A stretch of 64,000 bases of DNA from Paenibacillus kribbensis. GTDB lineage: Bacteria; Bacillota; Bacilli; Paenibacillales; Paenibacillaceae. The notes under the pieces are model-generated. The model was not told where the DNA came from. It searched no databases and was given only the letters and a program-made list of their open reading frames with translations. Position 1 is the stretch's first letter; every line of letters starts with the position of its first letter. The translations under genes were made by a program, and so were the position numbers. The stretch covers positions 811,501-875,500 of the forward strand of contig NZ_CP020028.1 in the NCBI RefSeq assembly GCF_002240415.1, read 5' to 3'. Shown here in pieces: positions 1 through 9,542 of this stretch.

Positions 1-423
1 CCGCTCCCTGTGATTTTTGATAGTCAGGCCGTTAAGAAAATGGTTGAGCAGGATCGGCACATCCAGCGGATCATTGAACTTGGCAAGCAGGCGAACATTG
101 CCGTGTTTACGGTGGGAACGGTCAAGGAGGATGCGCTGCTGTTCAGACTGGGATATTTTAATCAAGAGGAGCAGAAGCTGCTGCAAAAAATCGGCAAGGG
201 CGATATTTGCTCACGCTTTTTTGACGATGAGGGCAATATATGCAGTGACGAAATCAATAGCCGTACCGTTGGTATTGATCTGCCAGATTTGCGCAAGAAG
301 GAGAAGGCTATTCTCGTAGCAGGTGGACAGCGCAAAGTGGAGGCTATCCGGGCATCATTGCGCGGCAAGTACGCGAATATTCTGGTGACGGATCAGTTTA
401 CGGCACAAGCTCTATTGCAATAA
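1..423 (+). CDS. deoR: DeoR, deoxyribonucleoside regulator (5'-truncated by window edge)
   Basis: This is the C-terminal 140 residues of a SorC/DeoR-type sugar-binding regulator. The frame is open from base 1, so the N-terminal helix-turn-helix lies outside the window. The visible part is the ligand-binding (NagB-like) domain, with ALLVAGG-like and VTDQFTAQALL segments near the end that are typical of the SorC C-terminus. In B. subtilis this protein (about 313 aa) represses the deo operon and is released by deoxyribose-5-phosphate. The position directly upstream of deoC, with a matching operator in between (511-550), supports the same role here. A GTG at 10 is open in frame but is not a real start. 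Confidence 0.85.
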   Translation, partial: PLPVIFDSQAVKKMVEQDRHIQRIIELGKQANIAVFTVGTVKEDALLFRLGYFNQEEQKLLQKIGKGDICSRFFDDEGNICSDEINSRTVGIDLPDLRKKEKAILVAGGQRKVEAIRASLRGKYANILVTDQFTAQALLQ

Positions 424-510
424 ACATTTGGCTTCATTTCGGGTAAACATCCGGTTTTGGCGTGCGTCTACAGGGTAATGTGAACTGTAGGTGACTGTCT
501 CATGAGCAGG

Positions 511-550
511 TTTGAACAAAATTTCAAAATGTATTTTACATATGTTCAAA
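511..550 (+). promoter_or_regulatory. DeoR operator: palindrome plus 3' half-site repeat
   Basis: TTTGAA-N6-TTCAAA at 511-528 is an exact 18-bp palindrome, and the 3' half TTCAAA recurs at 545-550 between the -35 and -10 boxes. With a start site near 571 the palindrome spans -60 to -43. That is the layout described for B. subtilis DeoR: a distal palindrome and a direct repeat of its 3' half within the promoter. The assignment to DeoR is inference from this match and from the adjacent gene. Confidence 0.85.
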
Positions 551-563
551 GCCGTGCTATGAT
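535..563 (+). promoter_or_regulatory. deoC operon sigma-A promoter
   Basis: TTTACA (535-540), a 17-bp spacer and TATGAT (558-563). It lies just after deoR and before deoC, so the catabolic genes have a promoter separate from their regulator. It is interleaved with the DeoR half-site. Confidence 0.8.
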
Positions 564-630
564 GATCCCATCACCAGAAATAAAGGACATTTGTCTTCAC
601 ACTATTTATCAAATGAAGGAGCTTTTAGAT

Positions 631-1720
<1,090 letters not shown>

Positions 1721-1726
1721 AAAAAA

Positions 1727-1757
1727 GAATGCCTCTTGCGGGGGCGCGTTCTTTTTA
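1727..1757 (+). terminator. Hairpin with T-run between cdd and nupC (partial terminator)
   Basis: AAGAATGC pairs with GCGTTCTT (one wobble) and is followed by TTTTT. It lies inside what otherwise looks like one operon, so it may attenuate expression of nupC and downstream genes rather than stop it. Confidence 0.55.
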
Positions 1758-1764
1758 TAGATGA

Positions 1765-1778
1765 TGTAAGCGCTTAAT
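1765..1778 (+). promoter_or_regulatory. cre-like site before nupC
   Basis: TGTAAGCGCTTAAT agrees with the CcpA cre consensus TGWAANCGNTNWCA except for the last two bases. It has a 10-bp palindromic core, TAAGCGCTTA, and lies 20 bp ahead of the nupC start. Carbon catabolite control of deoxynucleoside uptake would fit. CcpA binding is inferred. Confidence 0.45.
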
Positions 1779-1798
1779 GTAATAAGGGGGATAATAAA

Positions 1799-2977
1799 AT
1801 GAAATATATCATCGCTTTAGTGGGGCTGCTTGTTGTATTTGGACTGACTTACATTGCCAGCAGCGATAAGCGCAAAATCAGGTATCGTCCGCTGGCGGTT
1901 ATGGTTGTAGTGCAGGCGGCGCTTGCTTTTATATTGCTAAACACAGATATTGGCGAACTTTTGGTCACGGGATTTGCCGAAGCGTTCGGTAGCCTGCTGA
2001 AATATGCGGGTGAAGGGATCAGTTTTGTGTTTGGCGGGATTGCAAATGAGGGGGCGGCACCTTTCTTTATCAATGTATTGCTGCCGATCGTGTTCATTTC
2101 CGCGCTGATCGGGATTCTGCAATATATTAAAGTCCTGCCGTTCATTATCAAATATATCGGCATTATCTTGAGCAAAGTAAACGGAATGGGTAAACTGGAA
2201 TCCTACAACGCTGTAGCTTCAGCTATCTTGGGTCAATCCGAGGTGTTTATTTCCGTTAAGAAGCAAATTGGCCTTCTGCCAAAACATCGGCTATATACGT
2301 TGTGCGCATCTGCGATGTCCACCGTATCCATGTCGATCGTGGGGGCTTACATGCAAATGCTGAACCCCAAATATGTCGTTACCGCATTGGTGCTGAACCT
2401 GTTCGGCGGCTTTATTATCGCTTCCATTATTAATCCGTACAAGATTGAAAAGGAAGACGATTTGCTGGAGGTTCAAGAGGAAGAAAAGCAGTCCTTTTTC
2501 GAAATGCTCGGCGAATACATTATGGACGGCTTCAAAGTCGCTATAACTGTAGCAGCGATGCTGATTGGATTTGTGGCGCTGATTGCCATGGTTAATGGCA
2601 TTTTTACCTGGGTGTTTGGAATCAGCTTTCAGGCACTGCTTGGTTATGTGTTTGCACCGTTCGCTTTTGTCATGGGGATTCCATGGAGCGAGGCGGTTCA
2701 GGCGGGCAGCATTATGGCTACCAAGCTCGTATCCAACGAATTTGTGGCCATGCTGGATCTGACCAAACAAACAGGCTTGTCTGAGCGCACGATCGGGATC
2801 GTATCGGTATTCCTCGTATCCTTCGCCAACTTCTCATCCATCGGTATCATTTCCGGGGCGGTGAAGGGTCTGCATGAAAAGCAGGGAAATGTGGTGGCCC
2901 GCTTTGGTCTGAAGCTGTTGTACGGGGCGACGCTGGTTAGCGTGCTGTCGGCAACGATTGCAGGGTTGTTTTTGTAA
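1799..2977 (+). CDS. nupC: Nucleoside:proton symporter, CNT family
   Basis: Concentrative nucleoside transporter of 392 aa, the same length class as B. subtilis NupC (393 aa). There are several hydrophobic helices, an N-terminal segment at about residues 1-20, and the central CNT block with [17 protein letters not shown], which holds nucleoside- and cation-binding residues. The C-terminal half carries [11 protein letters not shown] and the [11 protein letters not shown] signature. The start at 1799 follows AAGGGGGA. It imports (deoxy)nucleosides across the cytoplasmic membrane for the phosphorylases encoded downstream. Confidence 0.93.
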   Translation: MKYIIALVGLLVVFGLTYIASSDKRKIRYRPLAVMVVVQAALAFILLNTDIGELLVTGFAEAFGSLLKYAGEGISFVFGGIANEGAAPFFINVLLPIVFISALIGILQYIKVLPFIIKYIGIILSKVNGMGKLESYNAVASAILGQSEVFISVKKQIGLLPKHRLYTLCASAMSTVSMSIVGAYMQMLNPKYVVTALVLNLFGGFIIASIINPYKIEKEDDLLEVQEEEKQSFFEMLGEYIMDGFKVAITVAAMLIGFVALIAMVNGIFTWVFGISFQALLGYVFAPFAFVMGIPWSEAVQAGSIMATKLVSNEFVAMLDLTKQTGLSERTIGIVSVFLVSFANFSSIGIISGAVKGLHEKQGNVVARFGLKLLYGATLVSVLSATIAGLFL

Positions 2978-3006
2978 AAAAAACAGCGAGTCAGGAAAGG
3001 ATTTTT

Positions 3007-4191
3007 ATGATGTCTAAATTTAAACGCATTCACTTGATCGTGCTGGACTCGGTCGGCATCGGCGAAGCGCCGGATGCTGCCCAGTTTGATGATTACGATG
3101 TAGATACACTCGGTCATATCGCCCGCGAACGCGGCGGTCTGAACATGCCGAATATGGGTAAGCTGGGTCTGTCCAACATTCGTCCCATCGAAGGGATACC
3201 GGCGGCTGAAAAGCCGCTCGCGTACTACACTAAAATGCAGGAAGCGTCCAATGGCAAGGATACGATGACCGGACACTGGGAGATTATGGGTTTGAATATT
3301 GCGGTTCCGTTCCGCGTATTCCCAGACGGGTTCCCGGATGAGCTGATTCAGCGCATTGAGGAGCATACAGGCCGCAAAGTCATTGGCAACAAGCCTGCCA
3401 GCGGAACGGAAATCATCGACGAGCTGGGCGAAGAACATGTGAAGACAGGAGCGCTCATCATCTATACCTCGGCGGATTCGGTGCTGCAAATTGCAGCGCA
3501 TGAGGAAGTTGTACCTTTGAAGGAGCTTTACGAGATTTGTGAGTTCTGTCGCAAAATCACGCTGGAAGATCCGTACATGCTGGGCCGCATTATTGCACGT
3601 CCGTTCATAGGCGAGCCGGGGAACTTCTCCCGTACCTCCAATCGTCATGATTATGCGCTCAAGCCGTTTGGCCGCACCACGATGAATGAGCTGAAGGATG
3701 CAGGTCTGGATGTGATCGCTTTGGGTAAAATCTCCGACATTTATGACGGCGAAGGTGTGACGAAGGCGGTACGTACCAAATCCAATATGGACGGTATGGA
3801 TAAGCTGGTCACGACGCTGGATGAGGAATTTACTGGGTTGAGTTTCCTTAATTTGGTAGACTTTGATGCGGTCTATGGCCATCGCCGCAATCCGCAGGGA
3901 TATGGTCAAGCCCTGGACGATTACGATGCCCGTCTCCCAGAGGTATTCGCCAAATTGACGGATGACGATCTGCTGATCATCACCGCGGACCATGGGAATG
4001 ACCCAACGTATCGGGGAACAGATCATACCCGTGAATATGTGCCATTGCTGGTGTATTCCCCGCGCTTTGCAGCTGGAGGCAAGGAACTGGCGGTCCGCAA
4101 AACGTTTGCAGACATTGGAGCGACGGTAGCGGATAACTTTGGTGTAAAACTGCCTGAACATGGAACGAGCTTTTTGGCAGAACTTCAATAA
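3007..4191 (+). CDS. deoB: Phosphopentomutase
   Basis: Mn-dependent mutase (alkaline phosphatase superfamily) of 394 aa, equal in length to B. subtilis Drm. It interconverts (deoxy)ribose-1-phosphate from the phosphorylases and the 5-phosphate used by DeoC. The N-terminal [13 protein letters not shown] holds metal ligands, [13 protein letters not shown] holds the phosphorylated Thr region, and [10 protein letters not shown] and [10 protein letters not shown] hold the second metal-site residues. Either tandem ATG (3007 or 3010) could start it, and AGGAAAGG lies 6-9 bp upstream. In B. subtilis drm is in a different operon. Confidence 0.95.
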   Translation: MMSKFKRIHLIVLDSVGIGEAPDAAQFDDYDVDTLGHIARERGGLNMPNMGKLGLSNIRPIEGIPAAEKPLAYYTKMQEASNGKDTMTGHWEIMGLNIAVPFRVFPDGFPDELIQRIEEHTGRKVIGNKPASGTEIIDELGEEHVKTGALIIYTSADSVLQIAAHEEVVPLKELYEICEFCRKITLEDPYMLGRIIARPFIGEPGNFSRTSNRHDYALKPFGRTTMNELKDAGLDVIALGKISDIYDGEGVTKAVRTKSNMDGMDKLVTTLDEEFTGLSFLNLVDFDAVYGHRRNPQGYGQALDDYDARLPEVFAKLTDDDLLIITADHGNDPTYRGTDHTREYVPLLVYSPRFAAGGKELAVRKTFADIGATVADNFGVKLPEHGTSFLAELQ

Positions 4192-4247
4192 CGATATAAG
4201 CACGGAAACGATATAAGCATGGACAAATGGGACGGAGGAATGGAAAT

Positions 4248-4955
4248 ATGAGTGTACACATTGGAGCCAAGCCAGGAGAGATTGCAGAAACGATTTTGCT
4301 GCCAGGGGACCCGCTGCGGGCGAAATTTATCGCTGAAACGTATTTGGAAGACGTGACCTGCTACAACGAGGTGCGCGGGATGCTCGGATTTACGGGAACA
4401 TACCAAGGCAAGCGCTTGTCTGTACAAGGAACAGGAATGGGACTGCCGTCCATCAGTATTTATGTCAATGAGCTGATTAGCGAGTATGGTGTAAAAAACC
4501 TGTTCCGTGTAGGTACATGCGGCGGGATGAAGGAGCACGTGCATGTTCGTGACGTTATTTTGGCACAGGCTTCGTGTACGGATTCCGGCATGAACCGTCA
4601 TATCTTTGGCGGCTACGACTATTCGCCGATTGCCAGCTTCCCTCTTTTAAAAGGCGCTTATGATCGCGGTGTTGCCAAAGGCTTGAACATGCATGTCGGC
4701 AACGTATTCAGCTCGGACAGCTTTTACCGTGACGACAAATCAGTGGTGCAAAAGCTGATGGAATACGGCGTGCTGGGCGTGGAGATGGAAACTTCGGCAT
4801 TATATACGCTGGCAGCCAAATTTGGCGTCAACGCGCTGACGATTCTGACGGTAAGCGATCATTTGCTGACGGGTGAAGAAACGACGGCGGAAGAGCGGCA
4901 AACCACCTTTAAAGAAATGATGGAAGTTGCGCTGGATACAGCAGTATCCCTGTAA
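4248..4955 (+). CDS. deoD: Purine nucleoside phosphorylase, DeoD type
   Basis: Hexameric PNP of 235 aa that phosphorolyses purine (deoxy)nucleosides to base plus (deoxy)ribose-1-phosphate. The start at 4248 ([13 protein letters not shown]) is chosen over an earlier in-frame ATG at 4227 because ACGGAGGAA lies 8 bp before it and the family begins here. [33 protein letters not shown] and the VEMETSALY active-site block are present, as is the catalytic Asp in TVSDH. Its product feeds DeoB, and pdp follows 31 bp later. Confidence 0.95.
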   Translation: MSVHIGAKPGEIAETILLPGDPLRAKFIAETYLEDVTCYNEVRGMLGFTGTYQGKRLSVQGTGMGLPSISIYVNELISEYGVKNLFRVGTCGGMKEHVHVRDVILAQASCTDSGMNRHIFGGYDYSPIASFPLLKGAYDRGVAKGLNMHVGNVFSSDSFYRDDKSVVQKLMEYGVLGVEMETSALYTLAAKFGVNALTILTVSDHLLTGEETTAEERQTTFKEMMEVALDTAVSL

Positions 4956-4986
4956 ACGATCAACGCATAGTGAGGAGAAATGACAT

Positions 4987-6288
4987 ATGAGAATGGTAGA
5001 CTTGATCGCAAAAAAACGTGACGGCAAAGAACTGAGTACGGAGGAAATTAATTTTATTATCCAAGGCTACACTCAGGGGGAAATTCCTGACTATCAGGTC
5101 AGCGCATTGGCGATGTCCATTTTCTTTCAAGATATGACCGAGCGGGAACGCGCTGATCTGACCATGGCGATGGTTCATTCCGGTGATACGATTGATCTGT
5201 CTGCGATTGAAGGAGTAAAGGTCGACAAGCACTCCACTGGCGGTGTGGGCGATACGACAACGCTGGTACTGGCTCCGCTTGTAGCGGCCTTGGACATTCC
5301 GGTAGCAAAAATGTCAGGTCGCGGCCTCGGACATACCGGGGGAACGATTGACAAACTGGAGGCGATCGCTGGCTTCCACGTAGAAATCAGCAAGGATGAA
5401 TTCGTGGAGCTGGTGAATCGCAGCAAAATTGCGGTAGTCGGACAAAGCGGCAACCTGACGCCTGCGGACAAAAAGCTGTATGCCTTGCGTGACGTTACAG
5501 CGACGGTCAACTCGATACCGCTGATTGCCAGCTCGATTATGAGTAAAAAAATCGCGGCCGGTTCCGATGCCATCGTACTGGATGTAAAGACAGGCGCAGG
5601 TGCGTTCATGAAAACGGTCGATGATGCCAAAGAACTGGCACATGCGATGGTGAGCATCGGCAACAATGTCGGCCGCAAGACGATGGCGGTTATTTCCGAT
5701 ATGAGTCAGCCACTCGGCTTGGCTATCGGCAACTCGCTGGAAGTCAAGGAAGCGATTGATACACTGCGCGGTGAAGGACCTGAAGATCTGGAAGAGCTGT
5801 GTTTGGCTTTGGGCAGCCAAATGGTCTTTTTGGCCGGGAAAGCAGATTCCCTCGAAGACGCTAAAGAGAAGCTCAAAGAAGTTATTCGCAACGGTAAAGC
5901 ACTGGAGAAATTCAAGGAGTTTATTGCCAATCAGGGCGGGGACGCTTCTGTAGTGGATCATCCTGAACGCTTGCCGCAGGCACAGTATCTCATTGAAGTG
6001 CCAGCGAAGCAGGACGGTGTGGTGGCCGAGATCGTAGCGGACGAAATCGGTACGGCTGCGATGCTGCTTGGAGCAGGACGTGCGACCAAAGAATCCGAAA
6101 TTGATCTGGCTGTTGGCCTGATGCTGAACAAAAAGGTCGGCGATGCGGTTCAAAAAGGCGATTCGCTGGTTACCATCCATGCGAACCGTGAAGACGTAGC
6201 CCAAGTGCTGGAGAAAATCTACGCGAACATCCGTATTGCGGATCACGCGGAAGCGCCAGTGCTGATCTACGGAACAGTAACAGAATAA
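4987..6288 (+). CDS. pdp: Pyrimidine-nucleoside phosphorylase
   Basis: 433-aa enzyme of the thymidine/pyrimidine phosphorylase family, the same length as B. subtilis Pdp. The signature [16 protein letters not shown] and the phosphate-binding [13 protein letters not shown] are intact, with a typical C-terminal alpha/beta domain. It releases pyrimidine base and (deoxy)ribose-1-phosphate. GAGGAGAA precedes the ATG. It is the last gene of the operon and is followed by a strong terminator at 6334-6371. With deoD, the operon handles both purine and pyrimidine deoxynucleosides. Confidence 0.96.
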   Translation: MRMVDLIAKKRDGKELSTEEINFIIQGYTQGEIPDYQVSALAMSIFFQDMTERERADLTMAMVHSGDTIDLSAIEGVKVDKHSTGGVGDTTTLVLAPLVAALDIPVAKMSGRGLGHTGGTIDKLEAIAGFHVEISKDEFVELVNRSKIAVVGQSGNLTPADKKLYALRDVTATVNSIPLIASSIMSKKIAAGSDAIVLDVKTGAGAFMKTVDDAKELAHAMVSIGNNVGRKTMAVISDMSQPLGLAIGNSLEVKEAIDTLRGEGPEDLEELCLALGSQMVFLAGKADSLEDAKEKLKEVIRNGKALEKFKEFIANQGGDASVVDHPERLPQAQYLIEVPAKQDGVVAEIVADEIGTAAMLLGAGRATKESEIDLAVGLMLNKKVGDAVQKGDSLVTIHANREDVAQVLEKIYANIRIADHAEAPVLIYGTVTE

Positions 6289-6333
6289 TTGGTAGGTCGT
6301 ATTTTATAAAGTGGAATAGATAGATGGTTATGG

Positions 6334-6371
6334 AGCCGGAGTCCTCAGTTTAGAGGGCTTCCGGCTTTTTT
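6334..6371 (+). terminator. Terminator of the deo operon
   Basis: The arm AGCCGGAGTCCTC pairs with GAGGGCTTCCGGCT (one bulge) around a short loop. A T-run starts at 6366. Confidence 0.85.
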
Positions 6372-6396
6372 GTTATTCTCGTTCGGAGGCAACTAG

Positions 6397-6510
6397 ATTG
6401 CCGATGAGGTAGGGATTAAAAAGCAGTCTATTTATGCTCATTTTAAAAGCAAAGACGATTTGTTTTTGGATCTATTTGCAGATGCGGTGGATTGTTCTCT
6501 ACCTTGTTGA
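6397..6510 (+). pseudogene. TetR-family HTH remnant
   Basis: The frame reads IADEVGIKKQSIYAHFKSKD and then DLFLDLFADAVD before stopping at 6508. This is the recognition helix and following segment of a TetR-type DNA-binding domain. A stop codon sits immediately upstream (6394-6396), there is no start codon, and neither the beginning of the HTH nor the ligand domain is present. It is a deletion relic of about 37 codons lying just beyond the pdp terminator. Confidence 0.8.
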
Positions 6511-6587
6511 TTGCGGCCTATCTCATTATTTTTGTGATTTTTAGTGTGTTGGATAAAAAGAAGTCTCGTAACACGCTGCACGTATAG
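6486..6587 (+). pseudogene. C-terminal tail of a membrane protein (relic)
   Basis: In another frame that overlaps the end of the TetR relic, 33 codons read as a hydrophobic helix (STLLIAAYLIIFVIFSVL) followed by a basic tail (DKKKSRN) and a stop at 6585. This is the usual end of an integral membrane transporter. No start or upstream portion exists. It looks like the surviving tail of an efflux gene once adjacent to the TetR regulator. The exact family is unknown. Confidence 0.5.
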
Positions 6588-6662
6588 GCTGCTTTGGTTA
6601 TTAGAGAAATATGAGAGCACAGCCGGGTGGATGCCTTTGATCAAGTTTGAAAAATATGGAAT

Positions 6663-6697
6663 CCGAACTCATAATGGATATGAGTTCGGCTTTTTTT
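6663..6697 (+). terminator. Strong intrinsic terminator
   Basis: CCGAACTCATA / TATGAGTTCGG is a perfect 11-bp stem with a 5-nt loop, followed by C and seven Ts. It sits 18 bp before the next gene start and probably served the deleted locus upstream. Confidence 0.85.
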
Positions 6698-6714
6698 GTG
6701 AAGGAGGACACGAA

Positions 6715-7221
6715 ATGGTGGAAAAATGGGTTTGGATGGGCGTTGCGGGGGCGATCGTAGGTTATGTCACTTTTGCCAGTTACGGTGCCGGGCATGCCAC
6801 ATCAACGTCGAGTGAGGAGCACCCGGCAGCCCCGCTTAACGAGCAGAATGGGCAGGGAGATACAGCCAAGCGTATCGTACATGATCAAAGAATGTATTTT
6901 GAAGGACAAGGACAAACGAACTTTACATTTGAAGAGGGGCGCAAGCTGTACATCAGCATCAAAAATACAGGAAAGCAGCCCGTACAATATAAGCTCAACC
7001 GTTCGTATGGATCAGACTTGCAAGGAGCAGTTTTGCAGGGAACAACGAGCGGATTTGCCAAAGGAACCCTGCAGCCCGGAGAACGCCATGATCTGCTGTT
7101 TGTAAAGCCGGAAGGGCAGGCTGAAGCTGGAAGCGACTCCCCGAATGAGCTGATTTTGAACGTAAGTACAGACGATGGATCGCAAGGAACTGTTAAAACC
7201 TTCGCATATATTACACTGTAA
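6715..7221 (+). CDS. Unknown small exported or anchored protein
   Basis: 168 aa from the ATG at 6715, chosen because AAGGAGGA lies 8 bp upstream; the open frame extends further 5' through the relic and terminator and is not used. The N-terminus has one hydrophobic segment (about residues 4-24) that could be a signal or anchor. A Ser/Glu/Gly-rich linker follows, then about 110 residues that look like a beta-sandwich (alternating strands with ISIKNTGKQPVQYKL and a LQPGERHDLLF turn), as in small extracellular DUFs. I do not recognise the family. The reader frame ends 121 bp before an unrelated lipoprotein gene. Confidence 0.7.
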   Translation: MVEKWVWMGVAGAIVGYVTFASYGAGHATSTSSEEHPAAPLNEQNGQGDTAKRIVHDQRMYFEGQGQTNFTFEEGRKLYISIKNTGKQPVQYKLNRSYGSDLQGAVLQGTTSGFAKGTLQPGERHDLLFVKPEGQAEAGSDSPNELILNVSTDDGSQGTVKTFAYITL

Positions 7222-7342
7222 ACCGCTTCCAGAAAGGGCACGACATGCGGTCATTAGCCTACTATGTTACAATAGAACGGTTGAAGACTTAATGAACAGA
7301 ATAGGTCAGAGCAGAAAGCAGAAGCAGAAAGGATGACCCGTC

Positions 7343-8026
7343 GTGCCCAAAAAACATGAATTCGGTAATCAAAAGCTGTCACGTAGGCTGTCGCTCACAG
7401 TCATTTTACTTACACTTACATTTGTAGCTCTTGCCGGCTGCGGCCAGGATAAGAGTGCTGAAACCAGCAATACCGGAAGCAGTACAAGCGTGATTGAGAA
7501 CGGAGCCGATGCGAATCGTAGCGGTTCAGCCCAAAATGGCAAAGCAGCCAAAGAGAGCAGTAATGCAGAAAACAACAGTAATGACGCACTAGAGCCTACT
7601 CCTTCGGCCCCGGCTGCTTCATCGGATGCATCTTCTTCCCTGACACCCTCCAGTTCATCTCAAAATCCTTTTGAGGTAGCAGGCATTCAAGACCCTAAAG
7701 CGTTTTTGAACACGTTTAAAGCGTTACAGAAGGCTGTTGCCGACAATGACAAAGAGAAGGTAGCCAATTATATTTTTTACCCTCTGCGTGTCAATGATAG
7801 CGAGAAGTCGCTAACGATTCCGAACAAGAAAGATTTCATTGAAAAGTATGATCAGATTTTTACGGATGCGATTCGTGAAGCGCTGGTGAATCAAAAGACG
7901 GATGATTTGTTTGTCAATTACCAAGGAGTTATGGTTGGCTCAGGAGAGCTGTGGTTAAGAAGAGGTATGGAAAATCCGAAGCTTTTTGGAGTATTTTCGA
8001 TTAATCTTGAAACCGTGGCCAACTAA
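7343..8026 (+). CDS. Unknown lipoprotein with C-terminal NTF2-like region
   Basis: 227 aa from a GTG at 7343 with GAAAGGA upstream. The N-terminus is a lipoprotein signal: basic KKHEFGNQKLSRR, hydrophobic TVILLTLTFVALAG, lipobox cysteine at residue 33. A low-complexity Ser/Asn/Ala/Pro linker (about 35-110) follows. The C-terminal 115 residues (AFLNTFKALQKAVADNDKEK to LETVAN) resemble SnoaL/NTF2-type surface domains in pattern; that is a fold guess only. It is probably monocistronic and is followed by a terminator. No function is assigned. Confidence 0.7.
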   Translation: MPKKHEFGNQKLSRRLSLTVILLTLTFVALAGCGQDKSAETSNTGSSTSVIENGADANRSGSAQNGKAAKESSNAENNSNDALEPTPSAPAASSDASSSLTPSSSSQNPFEVAGIQDPKAFLNTFKALQKAVADNDKEKVANYIFYPLRVNDSEKSLTIPNKKDFIEKYDQIFTDAIREALVNQKTDDLFVNYQGVMVGSGELWLRRGMENPKLFGVFSINLETVAN

Positions 8027-8059
8027 GCAACACCCCGTATGGTGAAAAATGCCTCTAAG

Positions 8060-8100
8060 CAGTCGGAAACATTCTGATGTTTCTGACTGTCCCCCCTTTT
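8060..8100 (+). terminator. Terminator after lipoprotein gene
   Basis: CAGTCGGAAACAT pairs with ATGTTTCTGACTG (8060-8089, one mismatch). A C-run and TTTT follow. Confidence 0.65.
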
Positions 8101-8138
8101 GAAGCGAGCAAAGCACACATAGCCCATGCAAAAAAAGT

Positions 8139-8167
8139 TTGACATTGTTTATAAACACTCGTATTAT
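8139..8167 (+). promoter_or_regulatory. Sigma-A promoter of the sulfate operon
   Basis: TTGACA (8139-8144), 17 bp, TATTAT (8162-8167). TAGGAATTAA at 8191-8200, just after the expected start site near 8174, resembles the GGAATT core of CymR (Rrf2-type cysteine regulator) sites. The CymR suggestion is weak. Confidence 0.8.
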
Positions 8168-8173
8168 ACTTAT

Positions 8174-8330
8174 ATAACTCACTAAACGGGTAGGAATTAA
8201 AGTATTAAAGTATGATCATCATGATCACGCCATTGTGGCGGAGAACCTCTAGGAACAGCAGGCAGGCACTGTCCACGCGACAGGTTTGACCTATCAGAGC
8301 TGCATCAGGGAATTCTCCGCCATTTTTTCT
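8174..8330 (+). promoter_or_regulatory. Structured leader with intrinsic terminator before sbp (candidate attenuator or riboswitch)
   Basis: A perfect 10-bp stem, TGGCGGAGAA (8236-8245) with TTCTCCGCCA (8313-8322), is followed at once by six Ts. Unlike a plain terminator it encloses 67 nt that can fold: CTGTC/GACAG (8269-8273/8279-8283) inside CAGC/GCTG (8256-8259/8299-8302). A second hairpin, CGCCA-TTG-TGGCG (8228-8240), uses the same bases as the 5' arm of the terminator and so is a ready antiterminator. TGATCA-TCA-TGATCA (8213-8227) lies just upstream. It lacks the S-box and T-box consensus sequences I know. It lies between the promoter and sbp, so control of sulfate uptake is the likely role. 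Confidence 0.65.
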
Positions 8331-8400
8331 TGATGGGTCTGTAAATAACAGGCGTAAATAAATGTGTTTTCACAAATTATATAGAATTAGGGGTGTCTTG

Positions 8401-9462
8401 ATGAAGAGGAAATGGAAAAGTGGACTTATTCTCGGGCTATCTTTGGTTTTAACGATTATGCTAAGTGCTTGCGGGGCAAGCAAGGGAGGGACCCAGGCGG
8501 ATGGTAGCTCAGCTGCCGGTTCCAAGGATGTCGAGCTGCTCAACGTTTCTTATGATCCTACCCGTGAGCTGTATGAGGCATATAATAAAGCCTTTGCTGC
8601 GCATTGGGAGAAGGAGAAAGGGCAGAAGGTGACGATCAAGCAGTCCCATGGCGGTTCTGGCAAGCAAAGTCGTTCTGTGCAGGATGGACTGGATGCGGAT
8701 GTGGTCACTCTGGCCCTGGGCTATGATATTGATGCGCTACAGGACAAAGGGCTTGTTAAAGAGGGCTGGCAAGATAAATATGAGCATAACAGCTCACCGT
8801 ACACTTCAACCATTGTGCTGCTGGTGCGCAAGGGAAATCCAAAAGGAATTAAGGACTGGGATGATTTAGTCCGGGGTGATGTGCAGGTTATTACACCGAA
8901 TCCCAAAACTTCAGGCGGAGCCCGCTGGAACTATCTTGCGGCTTGGGCCTATGCGCTCAAGAAAAACAATAACGATGAAGCCAAAGCCCAGCAGTTTGTA
9001 CAGGAGCTGTACAAGCACGTGCCGGTACTGGATAGCGGAGCGCGTGGGGCGACTACGACCTTTGTGGAGCGTGGAATTGGCGATGTGCTGATTGCTTGGG
9101 AAAATGAAGCATTGCTCTCTGTGAAGGAACTGGGCGCGGATAAATTTGATATCGTGTACCCGTCCATCAGTATTCTGGCTGAGCCTCCAGTGGCGATCGT
9201 CGATAAGGTCGTGGATAAAAAAGGCACACGCGAGGTGGCGGACGCGTACCTGAAATATTTGTACAGTGAAGAAGGGCAGACCATTGCAGCCGAGAACTAT
9301 TATCGTCCAACGCTGGATAGCGTAAAGGCGAAATTCAAGGATCAATTTCCGAAGATGGAGCTCGTAACCTTAAAGGATGTATTCGGAACGTGGAAGGAAA
9401 CGCAGCAGAAGCACTTTAGTGACAAGGGTATTTTTGACCAGATTTATGTACCCGGCAGTTGA
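8401..9462 (+). CDS. sbp: Sulfate ABC transporter substrate-binding lipoprotein
   Basis: 353 aa from the ATG at 8401; a start at 8362 is in frame but lacks a ribosome site. The lipobox is LSAC with cysteine 24. The mature protein has the Sbp/CysP family features: [18 protein letters not shown] at the start, [13 protein letters not shown] (anion-binding Ser/Gly region), and [16 protein letters not shown]. It captures sulfate (or thiosulfate) outside the membrane for CysT/CysW. It is the first gene after the structured leader and is followed by cysT 80 bp later. Confidence 0.93.
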   Translation: MKRKWKSGLILGLSLVLTIMLSACGASKGGTQADGSSAAGSKDVELLNVSYDPTRELYEAYNKAFAAHWEKEKGQKVTIKQSHGGSGKQSRSVQDGLDADVVTLALGYDIDALQDKGLVKEGWQDKYEHNSSPYTSTIVLLVRKGNPKGIKDWDDLVRGDVQVITPNPKTSGGARWNYLAAWAYALKKNNNDEAKAQQFVQELYKHVPVLDSGARGATTTFVERGIGDVLIAWENEALLSVKELGADKFDIVYPSISILAEPPVAIVDKVVDKKGTREVADAYLKYLYSEEGQTIAAENYYRPTLDSVKAKFKDQFPKMELVTLKDVFGTWKETQQKHFSDKGIFDQIYVPGS

Positions 9463-9542
9463 TAAATAAGTGGTGTGTAAATTCGGATGGGATGTAATCG
9501 CAAACGTAGTGTGAATGGATTTTAGAGAGGGATGGACAGAAC

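Noticed and set aside
502..630. Longer N-terminus for deoC from an ATG at 502
   Set aside because: The extension lies over the promoter and DeoR operator; 631 has the ribosome site and family N-terminus.
2698..4203. 501-aa open frame on the minus strand opposite deoB
   Set aside because: Composition is that of an antisense shadow; no ribosome site or recognisable domain, while deoB is certain.
5314..6246. 310-aa minus-strand open frame opposite pdp
   Set aside because: Same reason: mirror of a strongly coding gene.
6544..6714. 5' extension of the 6715 gene
   Set aside because: It would read through the relic tail and a perfect terminator; AAGGAGGA supports 6715.
8174..8330. S-box or T-box riboswitch before sbp
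   Set aside because: The S-box conserved core and the T-box AGGGUGGNACCGCG sequence are both absent.
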